From the NCBI RefSeq assembly GCF_900143695.1, contig NZ_FRFE01000018.1, positions 52,957 through 116,956 of the forward strand: a stretch of 64,000 nucleotides of DNA, given 5' to 3'. A model generated the notes under the pieces. The model did no database searches, was not told where the DNA came from, and saw only the letters and a list, made by a program, of their open reading frames with translations. Position 1 is the first letter of the stretch. Each line of letters begins with the position of its first letter. Origin of the DNA: Desulfopila aestuarii DSM 18488. GTDB taxonomy: Bacteria > Desulfobacterota > Desulfobulbia > Desulfobulbales > Desulfocapsaceae. A program made the translations under genes and the position numbers. This document shows positions 54,703-63,185 of this stretch, piece after piece.

Positions 54703-55728
54703 TCACCCATGGAGATATTTATCCCTCAGCATTCTGGCTAGATCATTGACCATTGAAAAAGCGTTTTCTACTGTTTTCCCTTTATCAGGATTAACCAAGC
54801 AGCAGGTTGCAGGTGACAACATGCTCTGACTGATAAGCTGTTCAATATCCACCCCTTTTTTTCCTAAGTGCTGCCAGATTCCTTCCAGCTTCATCATCAG
54901 AAAGCCGAGGCTCTCTTTGGCAAACAATTCATAACCTGTCGGTACGATACCCCAGACCAGCACCCCACCACGATCGAGAAATTTTTTTATCGACCCAGCA
55001 CAGGACGAGAAGATCTCAGCGTTGGTGTAGATATCTAACGAGAGGATATCCATATCGAGACCCAGCAGGAAATCCCAGTCCGGATTCCCGCAGAGATGAA
55101 TTCCTCGTGGACAATCAACCATGGAAAAAAAATTATCCAGATCGGTCTTGGCCTTCTGCTCACCGTATCCTGACATTGCTGAAAAAATGAATTGCAGGCC
55201 CGGTTCGTCGATAAACATAAAGGCATTGGCATTCCGCTTTTTTAATTGAGCGAGCTGGGTATTTATTCTTTGAGCCATAAACTCCATCATAAAGGGCCTG
55301 ATGGTGTCATCAAAAAGAATGGGGCGATCGTCTTGGTCGAGAACATTGAAGCCAAAACTGATCGGCCCTTCGAGCTGCCCGCGAATTGCAGGTTTATCGG
55401 CAAGGTCCCGTGATAAGAAATCGTGGTATACTACTGAATATGTCTCACTAATATCAAAGTATGCCGGATCTTCAAACCGGCTCAAAGTCTCTTCGAACTC
55501 AACTATGAATTTTTCCATCGAAAAACGGAGCGTTCGTTTGTCCAGATCGAGCAGGATTCCGGGGAAATGTTCAGCCGCCTGAACATACATGTCTTCGTAA
55601 TAACTATAGTTCGGAAGCTGTGGCCAGAAGGGAACATCTAAGGATAATGCCAGGCTGAGGGCTTCCTGGACATTTGTCTGAGGCATAACAGCCATGGCTG
55701 TCGTCAAAAGATTTCCAGGAAGCGGCAT
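54703..55728 (-). CDS. MetE-like / UroD-fold protein (possible core methionine synthase)
   Basis: 341 residues. The fold is that of cobalamin-independent methionine synthase / uroporphyrinogen decarboxylase-like proteins. It has zinc-ligand candidates His and Cys in GIHLCGNPDWDFL, the Glu of FMFIDEPGLQF and a Cys in SPATCCLVNP. It is much shorter than full MetE (about 750 residues), so it resembles the single-domain core MetE-type methyltransferases. The substrate methyl donor is unknown. It sits convergent with norR, with 44 bases between, and upstream of HPP. Confidence 0.6.
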   Translation of the reverse strand: MPLPGNLLTTAMAVMPQTNVQEALSLALSLDVPFWPQLPNYSYYEDMYVQAAEHFPGILLDLDKRTLRFSMEKFIVEFEETLSRFEDPAYFDISETYSVVYHDFLSRDLADKPAIRGQLEGPISFGFNVLDQDDRPILFDDTIRPFMMEFMAQRINTQLAQLKKRNANAFMFIDEPGLQFIFSAMSGYGEQKAKTDLDNFFSMVDCPRGIHLCGNPDWDFLLGLDMDILSLDIYTNAEIFSSCAGSIKKFLDRGGVLVWGIVPTGYELFAKESLGFLMMKLEGIWQHLGKKGVDIEQLISQSMLSPATCCLVNPDKGKTVENAFSMVNDLARMLRDKYLHG

Positions 55729-55841
55729 ACGTCTAGTCTCCGTTTATCATAAATATCTGCCAGAAATAGCGTCTATATTGTAGCAATACAGTAACCACTG
55801 CAGGCGAGAGCCGCATACTTCTAGCGAGAAGCAGGAAGTAA

Positions 55842-56378
55842 TCAGAACCAGAATTCCGGATAACTCCGCTTCTTTGGAATGTTGTTGATCAAGAGGGCAA
55901 CAAGCAGCATGATCAATGCTCCGGCGCCTACCGGCATCAGGGCATAGAGGTAACCGAGATGGTGTACTTTGGTGGTTCCGATAACGGCGATGAGCGCTGT
56001 CGCTCCACCTGGCGGGTGGAGGGTTTTAGTGGCGTGCATGACCGCAATAGCAACGGAAACAGCAAGAGAGGAGGCCAACCACAATTGATCGGGGAAGAGT
56101 TTATAGCAGGTCACCCCGATAACAGCCGAGACCAGGTGACCGCCCAGAAAATTACGCGGTTGGGCCAGAGGACTTTTGATCGCACCATAGATAAGGACAG
56201 CAGATGCACCAAACGAGCCGATCAGCATGACGGCGTCGGAAGGTTCGAGCAGGTTGAAATGGCAGTAGGCCACGGCGCTTATACCAACAAATGCCCCGAG
56301 CCAGGACCAGAAAATCTCGGCAAGACTGACTCGCGGCGGGCTCTTGGTAACGCCTTTCATCTTTTGGAAAAATTTCAC
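55842..56378 (-). CDS. HPP family integral membrane protein (putative nitrite transporter)
   Basis: 178 residues, starting at GTG 56378 (GGGAGG six bases upstream). Four to five membrane segments. Family signature TLHPPGGATAL in KTLHPPGGATALIAVIG, preceded by FGASAVLIYGAI and PRNFLGGHLVSAV. HPP proteins transport nitrite across membranes in chloroplasts and cyanobacteria. Position at the end of the nitrate reductase operon (2 bases from the CBS gene) supports export of nitrite or uptake for detoxification. The call on substrate is an inference. Confidence 0.85.
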   Translation of the reverse strand: MKFFQKMKGVTKSPPRVSLAEIFWSWLGAFVGISAVAYCHFNLLEPSDAVMLIGSFGASAVLIYGAIKSPLAQPRNFLGGHLVSAVIGVTCYKLFPDQLWLASSLAVSVAIAVMHATKTLHPPGGATALIAVIGTTKVHHLGYLYALMPVGAGALIMLLVALLINNIPKKRSYPEFWF

Positions 56379-56379
56379 G

Positions 56380-57024
56380 CTATTCCTCCCCAACCTGCAA
56401 GCTGGCCTGGAGGAGATTGGTCCTGGTAACGATGCCTACCAAAAGACCGTCAGTGTCAACCACCGGCAATCGATTGATCTTTCGCAGTGAGAACAGTTGC
56501 AGCGCCGCATGTGCCGATTCCGTTGCTCCTATCGTTACCGCTGGTGTCGACATGATGTCACCCGCAGTCACAGTCATGAGCGAGCGCATCAGACATCTAT
56601 TGCAGTTCAGGCAATTACCAAGAATTTTCCAAAACGAAGCGTTTTGATCACCTTCGAGCCGGGAAAAAATGTCCTTTTCAGAGACAACTCCGACAACCTT
56701 TTCCCTGGCGTCAATAACCGGCAAACCTGAAATGGACCTGGAAGCCATTGCCTGGATTACGCCTTCAAACGTTGTGCCTGCCGCTACATGAACCACATCC
56801 CTGGTCATAATGTCCTTGATCAGCGTTGATGTCAGCAACCGCTGTCTGGCATGACGGATGGCATGGCTGTAGAGTTCCCGAAAGTCGCGCATGGAGATAT
56901 CCAGGTATCCCTCGATATCTTTCATCGCCGCATACACATCCTCATCACTCAGTTCCGGCTGGTTCGCCAGGCCAGTGATACCCGTTCCGGTGGACACAAC
57001 GTCGTGTTGTTCAATATCCGACAT
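56380..57024 (-). CDS. CBS-domain pair protein with a CxxCxxC element
   Basis: 214 residues with two CBS domains. The first (about 72-120) is DIMTRDVVHVAAGTTFEGVI with ISGLPVIDAREKVVGVVSEKDI; the second (about 147-205) is DIMSTPAVTIGATESAHAAL with INRLPVVDTDGLLVGIVTRTNL. Between them a NCLNCNRC stretch (three Cys at two-residue spacing, about 130-137) could bind a metal or cluster. It overlaps the NrfD-type gene by 14 bases and touches the HPP gene. It may regulate one of the membrane proteins by binding an adenine nucleotide; this is inferred. Confidence 0.85.
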   Translation of the reverse strand: MSDIEQHDVVSTGTGITGLANQPELSDEDVYAAMKDIEGYLDISMRDFRELYSHAIRHARQRLLTSTLIKDIMTRDVVHVAAGTTFEGVIQAMASRSISGLPVIDAREKVVGVVSEKDIFSRLEGDQNASFWKILGNCLNCNRCLMRSLMTVTAGDIMSTPAVTIGATESAHAALQLFSLRKINRLPVVDTDGLLVGIVTRTNLLQASLQVGEE

Positions 57025-58228
57025 ATTCCTGCTCGATAATCAATGCGGCCCTGATAAGCCAGGTCACTATTGTGATGCCCAATGCGAAGATGCCAAGGGT
57101 GACCGAAAGTTCCACCCAGGTTGGCAGATAATCAACGACCTCCCCAAGCGGGCTTGGGATTAGACCCGGCACAATCAGGCCGATTCCCTTTTCCATCCAG
57201 ATCGCCACGAACAAAAAGAGACAAGCGGGCAGCAGGACTTTCGGGTTGCTTTTACCGGGGTTAAAGGCAAGCACCAGGGTTGCCAGGACATTGACGCCAA
57301 CCGAGGTCCATATCCAGGGAACCAGCGAGTTGTGGCCGTCCATGCCGAAGAAGAGGTACATGGCGGAACTCGAATGATGGGTGGGAAAGTAAAACTCCTT
57401 GAAAACCTCGGAAAAGAGCATGATCAGGTTGATAATCGCTGAGATGACGATAATCAGCCGGAGTTTGCTGAACACACTTCTGTCAATCGAATAGGTTGTC
57501 GCGCTATGAATGATGGCAAGAATAAGGGTGATGAGGGCGGGACCCGCCGCAAATGCTGAAGCAAGAAAGCGTGGCCCCATCAACGGGTTGTTCCAGAATG
57601 GCCGGGCAGGTAATCCCTGATAGAGAAAAGCCGTGACCATATGAATGGAAAAAGCCCAGAAAATAGAAAGAAAGACAAACGGCCGGTATTTTCGCTCATC
57701 GGCCGGACGGCCCCGGTAATGGCTGTACAGGATATAGGCAGGAACCAGGGCGTTGAGCAGCAGGTAGCCGTTAAGGACAACAACATCCCAGGCCAGGATG
57801 GAAGAAGGAAAGTTGAAGATACCGATAACCGGGATTAAATGCCAGGCCTGCAGTGGCCCGCCCAGATCGACCAGGATGAACGACAGACACATCACCAGCG
57901 CACCCACGGCTACCCCTTCACCAATAATCACGACCCGGTGGAAATCAGGATCATGAAAGACATAAGCTGGCAAAATCAGCATGACTGCCGCTGCGGCCAC
58001 CCCGACCAGGAAAGTGAAGTTGGAGATATAGAACCCCCAGCTGACAATATCATTCATCCCGGTCACGGAAAGACCGTAACGTGCCTGGAAGGAGTAGGCA
58101 TACACTCCCATGCCCATACAGCCAAGGAGGACCAGGCGAAAGAGCTGGAAGCCGATACTGCCCCGAAGATTCCAGCAGATAACATCGGCCAGGAAAGTTC
58201 TCAGATTTTTCTCATGAAGTGCTCGCAT
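57011..58228 (-). CDS. NrfD/PsrC-type quinol-oxidising membrane subunit
   Basis: 405 residues from the ATG at 58228 (AGGTGG nearby; the frame continues to 58276 inside the previous gene). About ten hydrophobic helices are seen, e.g. LFRLVLLGCMGMGVYAYSF and FLVGVAAAAVMLILPAYVF. It belongs to the NrfD family of the complex iron-sulfur molybdoenzymes and Nrf-type systems, which pass electrons between the quinone pool and a partner iron-sulfur protein. It lies ten bases downstream of its iron-sulfur partner. I infer menaquinol oxidation feeding NapA. Confidence 0.85.
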   Translation of the reverse strand: MRALHEKNLRTFLADVICWNLRGSIGFQLFRLVLLGCMGMGVYAYSFQARYGLSVTGMNDIVSWGFYISNFTFLVGVAAAAVMLILPAYVFHDPDFHRVVIIGEGVAVGALVMCLSFILVDLGGPLQAWHLIPVIGIFNFPSSILAWDVVVLNGYLLLNALVPAYILYSHYRGRPADERKYRPFVFLSIFWAFSIHMVTAFLYQGLPARPFWNNPLMGPRFLASAFAAGPALITLILAIIHSATTYSIDRSVFSKLRLIIVISAIINLIMLFSEVFKEFYFPTHHSSSAMYLFFGMDGHNSLVPWIWTSVGVNVLATLVLAFNPGKSNPKVLLPACLFLFVAIWMEKGIGLIVPGLIPSPLGEVVDYLPTWVELSVTLGIFALGITIVTWLIRAALIIEQEYVGY

Positions 58229-58238
58229 ATGCCACCTG

Positions 58239-59207
58239 TCAGTCAATGAAGTACCAAAACTTAGGATCCGTACCAAGTTCTTCCTTCCACCTGAAGACCT
58301 TTTTATTCTTCAGAACCCAGCGGATCTCACTCTCAGGATCAAGCAGGTTGCCGAAGACCCGCGCACCGGTCGGGCAGGCCTCAACACAGGCAGGCAATCT
58401 GCCTTTCCGGGTCCTCTGGATGCAGAAGGTGCACTTCTCCATTTTTCCTTTGGGCCGAAGGCGGTTGCCGAGATAGTGCTGTCGAGTCGTCACTTCTTCC
58501 GGCGGTACCTCTGCCTGTCCCCAGTTAAAACGTCTGCCATAATACGGGCATGCGGCCTGGCAGTAACGGCAACCGATACACCAGTCGTAGTCGACCACCA
58601 CAATGCCGTCCGGCTCCCTCCAGGTTGCCCTGGTCGGGCAGGCTTTGGTGCATGGGGCATTTTCACAGTGAAAACACTGTGTCCCCATATAGAACTTATT
58701 TTCTACCGGAACCTCATGGAAGTACTGGCCATCGCCGGTACCCGGATCAAGCTGACCGGGCTCCATTTCAAATATTCGGATATACTGGGTGTGAGTCTTG
58801 CGATCGAGGTTGTTTTCCTTCACGCAGGCGGCCACACACTCCATGAAGCCCTCGCAGCGGGTGATATTGAAGGCATAGCCGTAGAGTACATTTTCCAGAG
58901 GCGGCTCGCTGCTCACCTGCACATCGAGATTGTTGTGCAGTTTGGCCAACCTTTCAAGCCGGGCGACCGTTGCATCTTTTTCTTCCTGGGTCATCAGGCG
59001 GTAATTTTTCTTAAAAAATTCCTGCCAGCGAAGTTGCAGTTCTTCGCTCCCCATCGCCGCAGCCGGTGGTATGCAGCCGGTGGTCAAGGCGGCGCTCCCC
59101 GCAGCAGCGGCGATCGATAATCCTTTCAGAAATGCTCGTCTGCTGCTTTTTTCGTCGAGAAACGAAGCACAGCCCTTTTTCTTGGAATCGCTCTTTTCAG
59201 AACTCAT
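58239..59207 (-). CDS. Tat-exported ferredoxin-type iron-sulfur protein (NrfC/DmsB-like)
   Basis: 322 residues. An N-terminal Tat signal SSRRAFLKGLSIAAAAGSAA ends in LTTGC, a possible lipobox. Four Cys-rich motifs for four [4Fe-4S] clusters are present: CEGFMECVAAC, CFHCENAPCTKACP, CIGCRYCQAACP and CTFCIQ...CVEACPTGA. AGGGAG precedes the ATG. It is the electron-transfer partner of the NrfD-type subunit. In a typical nap operon this place is taken by NapG/NapH or NapC. Here the NrfC-like protein presumably hands electrons to the tetrahaem cytochromes. Confidence 0.9.
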   Translation of the reverse strand: MSSEKSDSKKKGCASFLDEKSSRRAFLKGLSIAAAAGSAALTTGCIPPAAAMGSEELQLRWQEFFKKNYRLMTQEEKDATVARLERLAKLHNNLDVQVSSEPPLENVLYGYAFNITRCEGFMECVAACVKENNLDRKTHTQYIRIFEMEPGQLDPGTGDGQYFHEVPVENKFYMGTQCFHCENAPCTKACPTRATWREPDGIVVVDYDWCIGCRYCQAACPYYGRRFNWGQAEVPPEEVTTRQHYLGNRLRPKGKMEKCTFCIQRTRKGRLPACVEACPTGARVFGNLLDPESEIRWVLKNKKVFRWKEELGTDPKFWYFID

Positions 59208-59219
59208 ATCTTCTCCCTA

Positions 59220-59825
59220 TCAGTCCAGTGGTACCGAATAGGTAGCCGGAAATCGCTTAGCAAATCGTGGAGAATGTGGATTATGGCAGGATGTGCAGTT
59301 GTAAACCACCCGTTCGCCGGCCCAGTTGGAAACCCTTTTACCATGTGCCCCGCCTAGCCAGTCCCGCTTCTGCCGAAAATGACATTGTCCGCAGAGTTGA
59401 TAGCTGTGATCGAAGTCAATTTTCCTGCCCTTCTTATCTTCCAGATAATCCCTTTCCTGGGCGTGATGACAATCAATACAAGTCAGCCCCGGCCCCTCGG
59501 TACCATGTGCCAGAGCAATATTGCCGTGAGTCAGCTCAAGGCCTTGGGCTGCCGTGACCGGTTTGCCCGTGTGACACCGGCTGCATCTGTAGCGCTCGAT
59601 CGACTTCTTGCGGGCCAGGACCCGAAACGATCCCCCCTGATACTCTTCCATGGCCAATACCGATTCCTCGGTTACTTGCCTCGCCAGGGGAACTGCCCTG
59701 GTATCAAAACGCTCGTTAGTATTCTTTATTTCATCCACAAAAGAACTCTCACTGGCGGCCGCATCGGTAAGAAAACCGAAAGCCATGATGAGCAGGAGAA
59801 AGCAGATAGTGTATAGTTTTGTCAT
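59220..59825 (-). CDS. Periplasmic tetrahaem c-type cytochrome
   Basis: 201 residues from ATG 59825 with a signal peptide (MTKLYTICFLLLIMAFGFL). Four CXXCH motifs: CSRCH, CIDCH, CGQCH and CTSCH at about residues 94, 127, 150 and 181. It lies 12 bases upstream of the Tat iron-sulfur gene and 42 after the NapB-like gene. It is probably an intermediate electron carrier between the NrfC/D-type dehydrogenase and the NapB-like cytochrome. It does not show the pattern of NapC/NrfH, having no membrane anchor beyond the signal. Confidence 0.85.
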   Translation of the reverse strand: MTKLYTICFLLLIMAFGFLTDAAASESSFVDEIKNTNERFDTRAVPLARQVTEESVLAMEEYQGGSFRVLARKKSIERYRCSRCHTGKPVTAAQGLELTHGNIALAHGTEGPGLTCIDCHHAQERDYLEDKKGRKIDFDHSYQLCGQCHFRQKRDWLGGAHGKRVSNWAGERVVYNCTSCHNPHSPRFAKRFPATYSVPLD

Positions 59826-59867
59826 AGTCAGTCCGGCTGGTTGAATTGGTGTTGCCACCCGACAGGA

Positions 59868-60521
59868 TCATTTCCGCTCAAATACCTTGAGAGGAGCCGT
59901 CTGTACCACGGTCGCATGACATTGACGACAATCGCCCCGGCCTGCATGTTCGATCCGGATCTCCGCAACAGCCGCTGGTCCGGTGTGGCAGGCAATACAG
60001 TTTTCCCTCATCTGTAGATTATGGGGTATAGGGGGTGGCGAAGTACTCAGAAACGACAGCCCGAGTTTCGGCGGGTTTATCGACTGCCAGTTCGTTTCCA
60101 CAAACAGATCAGTGGTCGTCACCTGGGCATGACATTGATAACACAGTACATTTTCAGGGTGCGGGGTGACTGGCGCAAATTTGCCAAACTCGGGGCTGTA
60201 CCCGCCTTTCGCATGGCACGAAAGGCAATCTGTCTCATTGCCGCTGAACGTCAGGTCAACCTCGTGTGGAATTCGCGGCGGTGAGCCGGGATATTGCCGC
60301 AATGCATAAAACGTGGCGAGATTTCTATTGACCGAATTCGCCGTGAGGTTGGTTTCCGGTGTGGCTCGCTGGGCTGCAAAGATTTTGTAGCCCTGATTAT
60401 CATAGTTTGCAGGAGACGGGGATTCTGCAAATGCTCCTGGTGCTGAAGAGATCGATAGACCGACGAAACCAAGGATGGCAACGCAGGTCGCTAATTTGCC
60501 TTTCCGGTCTGTGCGTTTCAT
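59868..60521 (-). CDS. NapB-like cytochrome with four haem motifs (internal duplication)
   Basis: 217 residues from ATG 60521, which overlaps the napA stop by one base (TAATG). After the signal peptide come two similar halves. Half 1 has PPRIPHEVDLTF, CLSCH, PHPENVLCYQCH. Half 2 has PPPIPHNLQMRENCIACH, EHAGRGDCRQCH. Each half repeats the NapB pattern (PHxx... CxxCH ... CxQCH), so the protein has four haems instead of the two of canonical NapB. It should be the direct electron donor to NapA. The NapB identity rests on position and this pattern. Confidence 0.75.
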   Translation of the reverse strand: MKRTDRKGKLATCVAILGFVGLSISSAPGAFAESPSPANYDNQGYKIFAAQRATPETNLTANSVNRNLATFYALRQYPGSPPRIPHEVDLTFSGNETDCLSCHAKGGYSPEFGKFAPVTPHPENVLCYQCHAQVTTTDLFVETNWQSINPPKLGLSFLSTSPPPIPHNLQMRENCIACHTGPAAVAEIRIEHAGRGDCRQCHATVVQTAPLKVFERK

Positions 60522-62839
60522 TATGCTTTCTCCAGTCGAACAGCACATTTCTTGTAATCTGGCTGTTTGGAAATAGGGCAGAATGCATCCAGGGTTACCT
60601 CGTTGATCAGGTAGCTCTCATCGAAGAACGGAACAAACACCATCCCCGGAACGGGCACACCCCTGCCGTTTATCTGCGCCGGCATGGTAACTTCTCCTCG
60701 CCGAGAGATAATTTTCACCATTTCGCCACTGACCACGCCCAACGCAGCCGCATCTTCCGGGTGGAGCTCCACATAGGATGAAGGAACCGCGTTATGTAGC
60801 ACAGGCACCCTTCTGGTCATGGAGCCGGTGTGCCAGTGTTCAATCACCCGACCGGTATTCAACCAGAAATTGTATTCGTTATCCGGTGACTCGGCCGCCG
60901 GTTCATAGGGGCGGGCCCAGATCCAGGCGCGATTGTCCTTCTTGCCGTAGAAATCGAAATCCTTACCATTGCTGCAGGCCGGATCATGTTTTGGATTAAA
61001 GCGCCAACGGGTTTCCTTGCCGTTCACAAAAGGCCACTGGACGCCTGATCTCTCACGAAGCACAGTATACGACGCCATTTCATGCTTTGGTCCGGCATGG
61101 AACCTGCGGTACTCTTCCCAAATTTTGCCGATATACTCGTCCTGGTTCCACGGGAACTGTTTCTCAAAGCCCAATCTCCTCGCGACTTCGATAATCTGCC
61201 AGGTATCGGACATGGCTTCACCGGGAGGATCGACAATCTGGTCAAAATGCTGGGTGCGCCGCTCCGAATTACCATACATCCCCTCCTGTTCGATCCACAT
61301 GGCTGCAGGAAGAATAACATCGGCAACATCCGTCGTCGGAGTCGGGTACACATCGGAAACAACCACGAACCGGTCTTCTTTCAATGCCCCTTCACGATAC
61401 CTCTTGAGGTTGGGCATGGTGACCATGGGGTTGGTAACCTGGATCCAGATAAACCGGATATCCCCCCGATCGAGTGCTCGGAACATCTCTACCGTGTGGT
61501 ACGTCGGCTTCGGGTCGATATTGGCTACCGGAACGTCCCAGATCTCAGCGGCCATCTCCCTGGCATGCTCGTCCATAACCACCCCATGCGGTAAGGCGTG
61601 GGTCAGAGTACCGACTTCCCGTACGGTACCGCAGGCACTCGGTTGGCCGGTAAGGGAAAACGGACTGTTGCCGGGAGTCGAAATTTTGCCAACCAGGAGG
61701 TGAATATTATAGACCAGGTTGTTAATCCAGGTGCCCCGGGTGTGCTGGTTCATACCCATGCACCAGAATGAGGTTACCTTCAAGCTCGGATCACCGTACA
61801 GTGCGGCCAGGTACTTAATATCCTTTGCGGAAACACCGGATATTTTTTCGACCTTCTCCGGGGTATAGTCTTCGAGGAAAGTTGTGTATTCTTCAAAGCT
61901 CATGGGTTCAGCCTGATCGGTAAAGGCAAAGTGGTCTTCAGTGCCGTAACCGATATTGGTTTTCCCCTTATGGAATGAAACGTGCTCGTTCACAAAATTC
62001 CAGTTCACCCAATCGTTTTTAATGATTTCGTAGCAGATTGCGTTGGCCACAGCCAGATCGGTCTGCGGCCTGAACATGATCGAGGTGTCCGCAGCTTGGC
62101 TGGTACGGGTATGACGAGTAGCGAAGTCAATGATCTTGACGTCTGTTCTTTGCTTCCTGTTGGCAAGCATCCTGGAAAAGAGTACCGGGTGCATCTCCGC
62201 CATATTGTTACCCCAGGTGATGAAGACATTGGCATTGTCGATATCCTCATAACAGCCCATCGGCTCATCAATCCCGAAAGTGGTCATGAACCCGGTTACA
62301 GCGCTTGCCATGCAGAGGCGGGCGTTGGCTTCGACGTTATTGGTTCCAAGACACCCCTTGAACAGTTTGGAGGCAACATAGCCGTCAGGAATAGTCCATT
62401 GACCCGAGCCATATATCGCGACGGAGTCTTTACCGTACTTGTCTTTTGTCTCCTGAAGTTTCTGAGCGATAAGATCCAGCGCTTCCTTGATAGGCACCTC
62501 AACCAGTTTTCCGTCTTTCCTGACCTGTGCCTTGGTAATCCTGTCTTTGCCGTACAGGGCCTGAACGGAATGGTATCCTTTCATGCAGCACAGACCCTTG
62601 TTGACGCTGCAGTTGGGGTCACCCTTGACAGCCACCGCCCGACCGTCGCTGACACCTATCAATACTCCGCAGCCTGTACCGCAGAATCGGCAGGGTGACT
62701 TCTGCCATGAGATGATTCCACTGTTGTTGGTCAGTTTGCTCCACTCGCCAAAACTTATCCCGGGGAAAAGGGTCCCGGCGGTTACAAACGCACTGCTGAT
62801 GGCTGCCTGCTTAATGAACTGTCTTCTGTCGAGTTTCAT
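60521..62839 (-). CDS. napA: Periplasmic nitrate reductase catalytic subunit NapA
   Basis: 772 residues from ATG 62839. It reduces nitrate to nitrite in the periplasm, using a Mo-bisMGD cofactor and one [4Fe-4S] cluster. The Tat signal RRQFIK starts it. The cluster Cys are in CRFCGTGCGV (about 50-57) and in NKGLCCMKGY (about 84-85). The molybdenum ligand is the Cys of NARLCMASAV (about 137). Other family stretches are WGNNMAEMHPVLFSRM, GMNQHTRGTWINNL and NTGRVIEHWHTGSMTRR. Length is close to the monomeric NapA of Desulfovibrio. An upstream frame to 62887 overlaps napD and is rejected. Confidence 0.97.
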   Translation of the reverse strand: MKLDRRQFIKQAAISSAFVTAGTLFPGISFGEWSKLTNNSGIISWQKSPCRFCGTGCGVLIGVSDGRAVAVKGDPNCSVNKGLCCMKGYHSVQALYGKDRITKAQVRKDGKLVEVPIKEALDLIAQKLQETKDKYGKDSVAIYGSGQWTIPDGYVASKLFKGCLGTNNVEANARLCMASAVTGFMTTFGIDEPMGCYEDIDNANVFITWGNNMAEMHPVLFSRMLANRKQRTDVKIIDFATRHTRTSQAADTSIMFRPQTDLAVANAICYEIIKNDWVNWNFVNEHVSFHKGKTNIGYGTEDHFAFTDQAEPMSFEEYTTFLEDYTPEKVEKISGVSAKDIKYLAALYGDPSLKVTSFWCMGMNQHTRGTWINNLVYNIHLLVGKISTPGNSPFSLTGQPSACGTVREVGTLTHALPHGVVMDEHAREMAAEIWDVPVANIDPKPTYHTVEMFRALDRGDIRFIWIQVTNPMVTMPNLKRYREGALKEDRFVVVSDVYPTPTTDVADVILPAAMWIEQEGMYGNSERRTQHFDQIVDPPGEAMSDTWQIIEVARRLGFEKQFPWNQDEYIGKIWEEYRRFHAGPKHEMASYTVLRERSGVQWPFVNGKETRWRFNPKHDPACSNGKDFDFYGKKDNRAWIWARPYEPAAESPDNEYNFWLNTGRVIEHWHTGSMTRRVPVLHNAVPSSYVELHPEDAAALGVVSGEMVKIISRRGEVTMPAQINGRGVPVPGMVFVPFFDESYLINEVTLDAFCPISKQPDYKKCAVRLEKA

Positions 62840-62858
62840 TGTCTCATGTTCTCCCTTG

Positions 62859-63092
62859 TCATTCTTTTTCGTCATAGCCAAAAGCAAGGCTCAGCGACTG
62901 CAAGGACTCCACTGTTTTCAGGGCACTCTGGAGAGATCTCTCAATGGTTTCATCAGGTGTGTCCGTGACAAGAACAACGACCTCCTGATTTTCGGCAGGA
63001 AACACCTGACAGTACTCCAAGGCGGAAAGCTCAGCGCAAAGTGCGTCCTTAGCTCCGTTTCTGGGCATGGCGAGGTAGCTGAAGATGGGCAT
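62859..63092 (-). CDS. napD: NapD, NapA maturation chaperone
   Basis: 77 residues, the usual NapD size. It has the ferredoxin-like babbab pattern MPIFSYLAMPRNGAKDALCAEL, VFPAENQEVVVLVTDTPDE. NapD binds the Tat signal of NapA until cofactor loading is complete. GGAGG lies upstream of the ATG. It is the first gene of the operon, 19 bases before napA; the upstream operator is listed separately. Confidence 0.85.
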   Translation of the reverse strand: MPIFSYLAMPRNGAKDALCAELSALEYCQVFPAENQEVVVLVTDTPDETIERSLQSALKTVESLQSLSLAFGYDEKE

Positions 63093-63136
63093 TACCTGAT
63101 CCTCCGTATGGGTCGAAATACTGATACATGGTGGGA

Positions 63137-63185
63137 CTATCTTCTTATAGCATGCTAACGATTGAGAACTTTTGACCTATGTCAA
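63137..63185 (-). promoter_or_regulatory. nap operon promoter with HcpR/FNR-type operator
   Basis: The palindrome TTGAC-CTAT-GTCAA (63172-63185) matches the TTGAC-N4-GTCAA motif of HcpR-type Crp/FNR regulators. On the minus strand a -10 element TATAAG (63149-63144) puts +1 at about 63137, so the operator centre is at -41.5, the classical class II activator position. The mRNA leader to napD would be 45 bases. No hcpR gene lies in the window. Confidence 0.75.
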
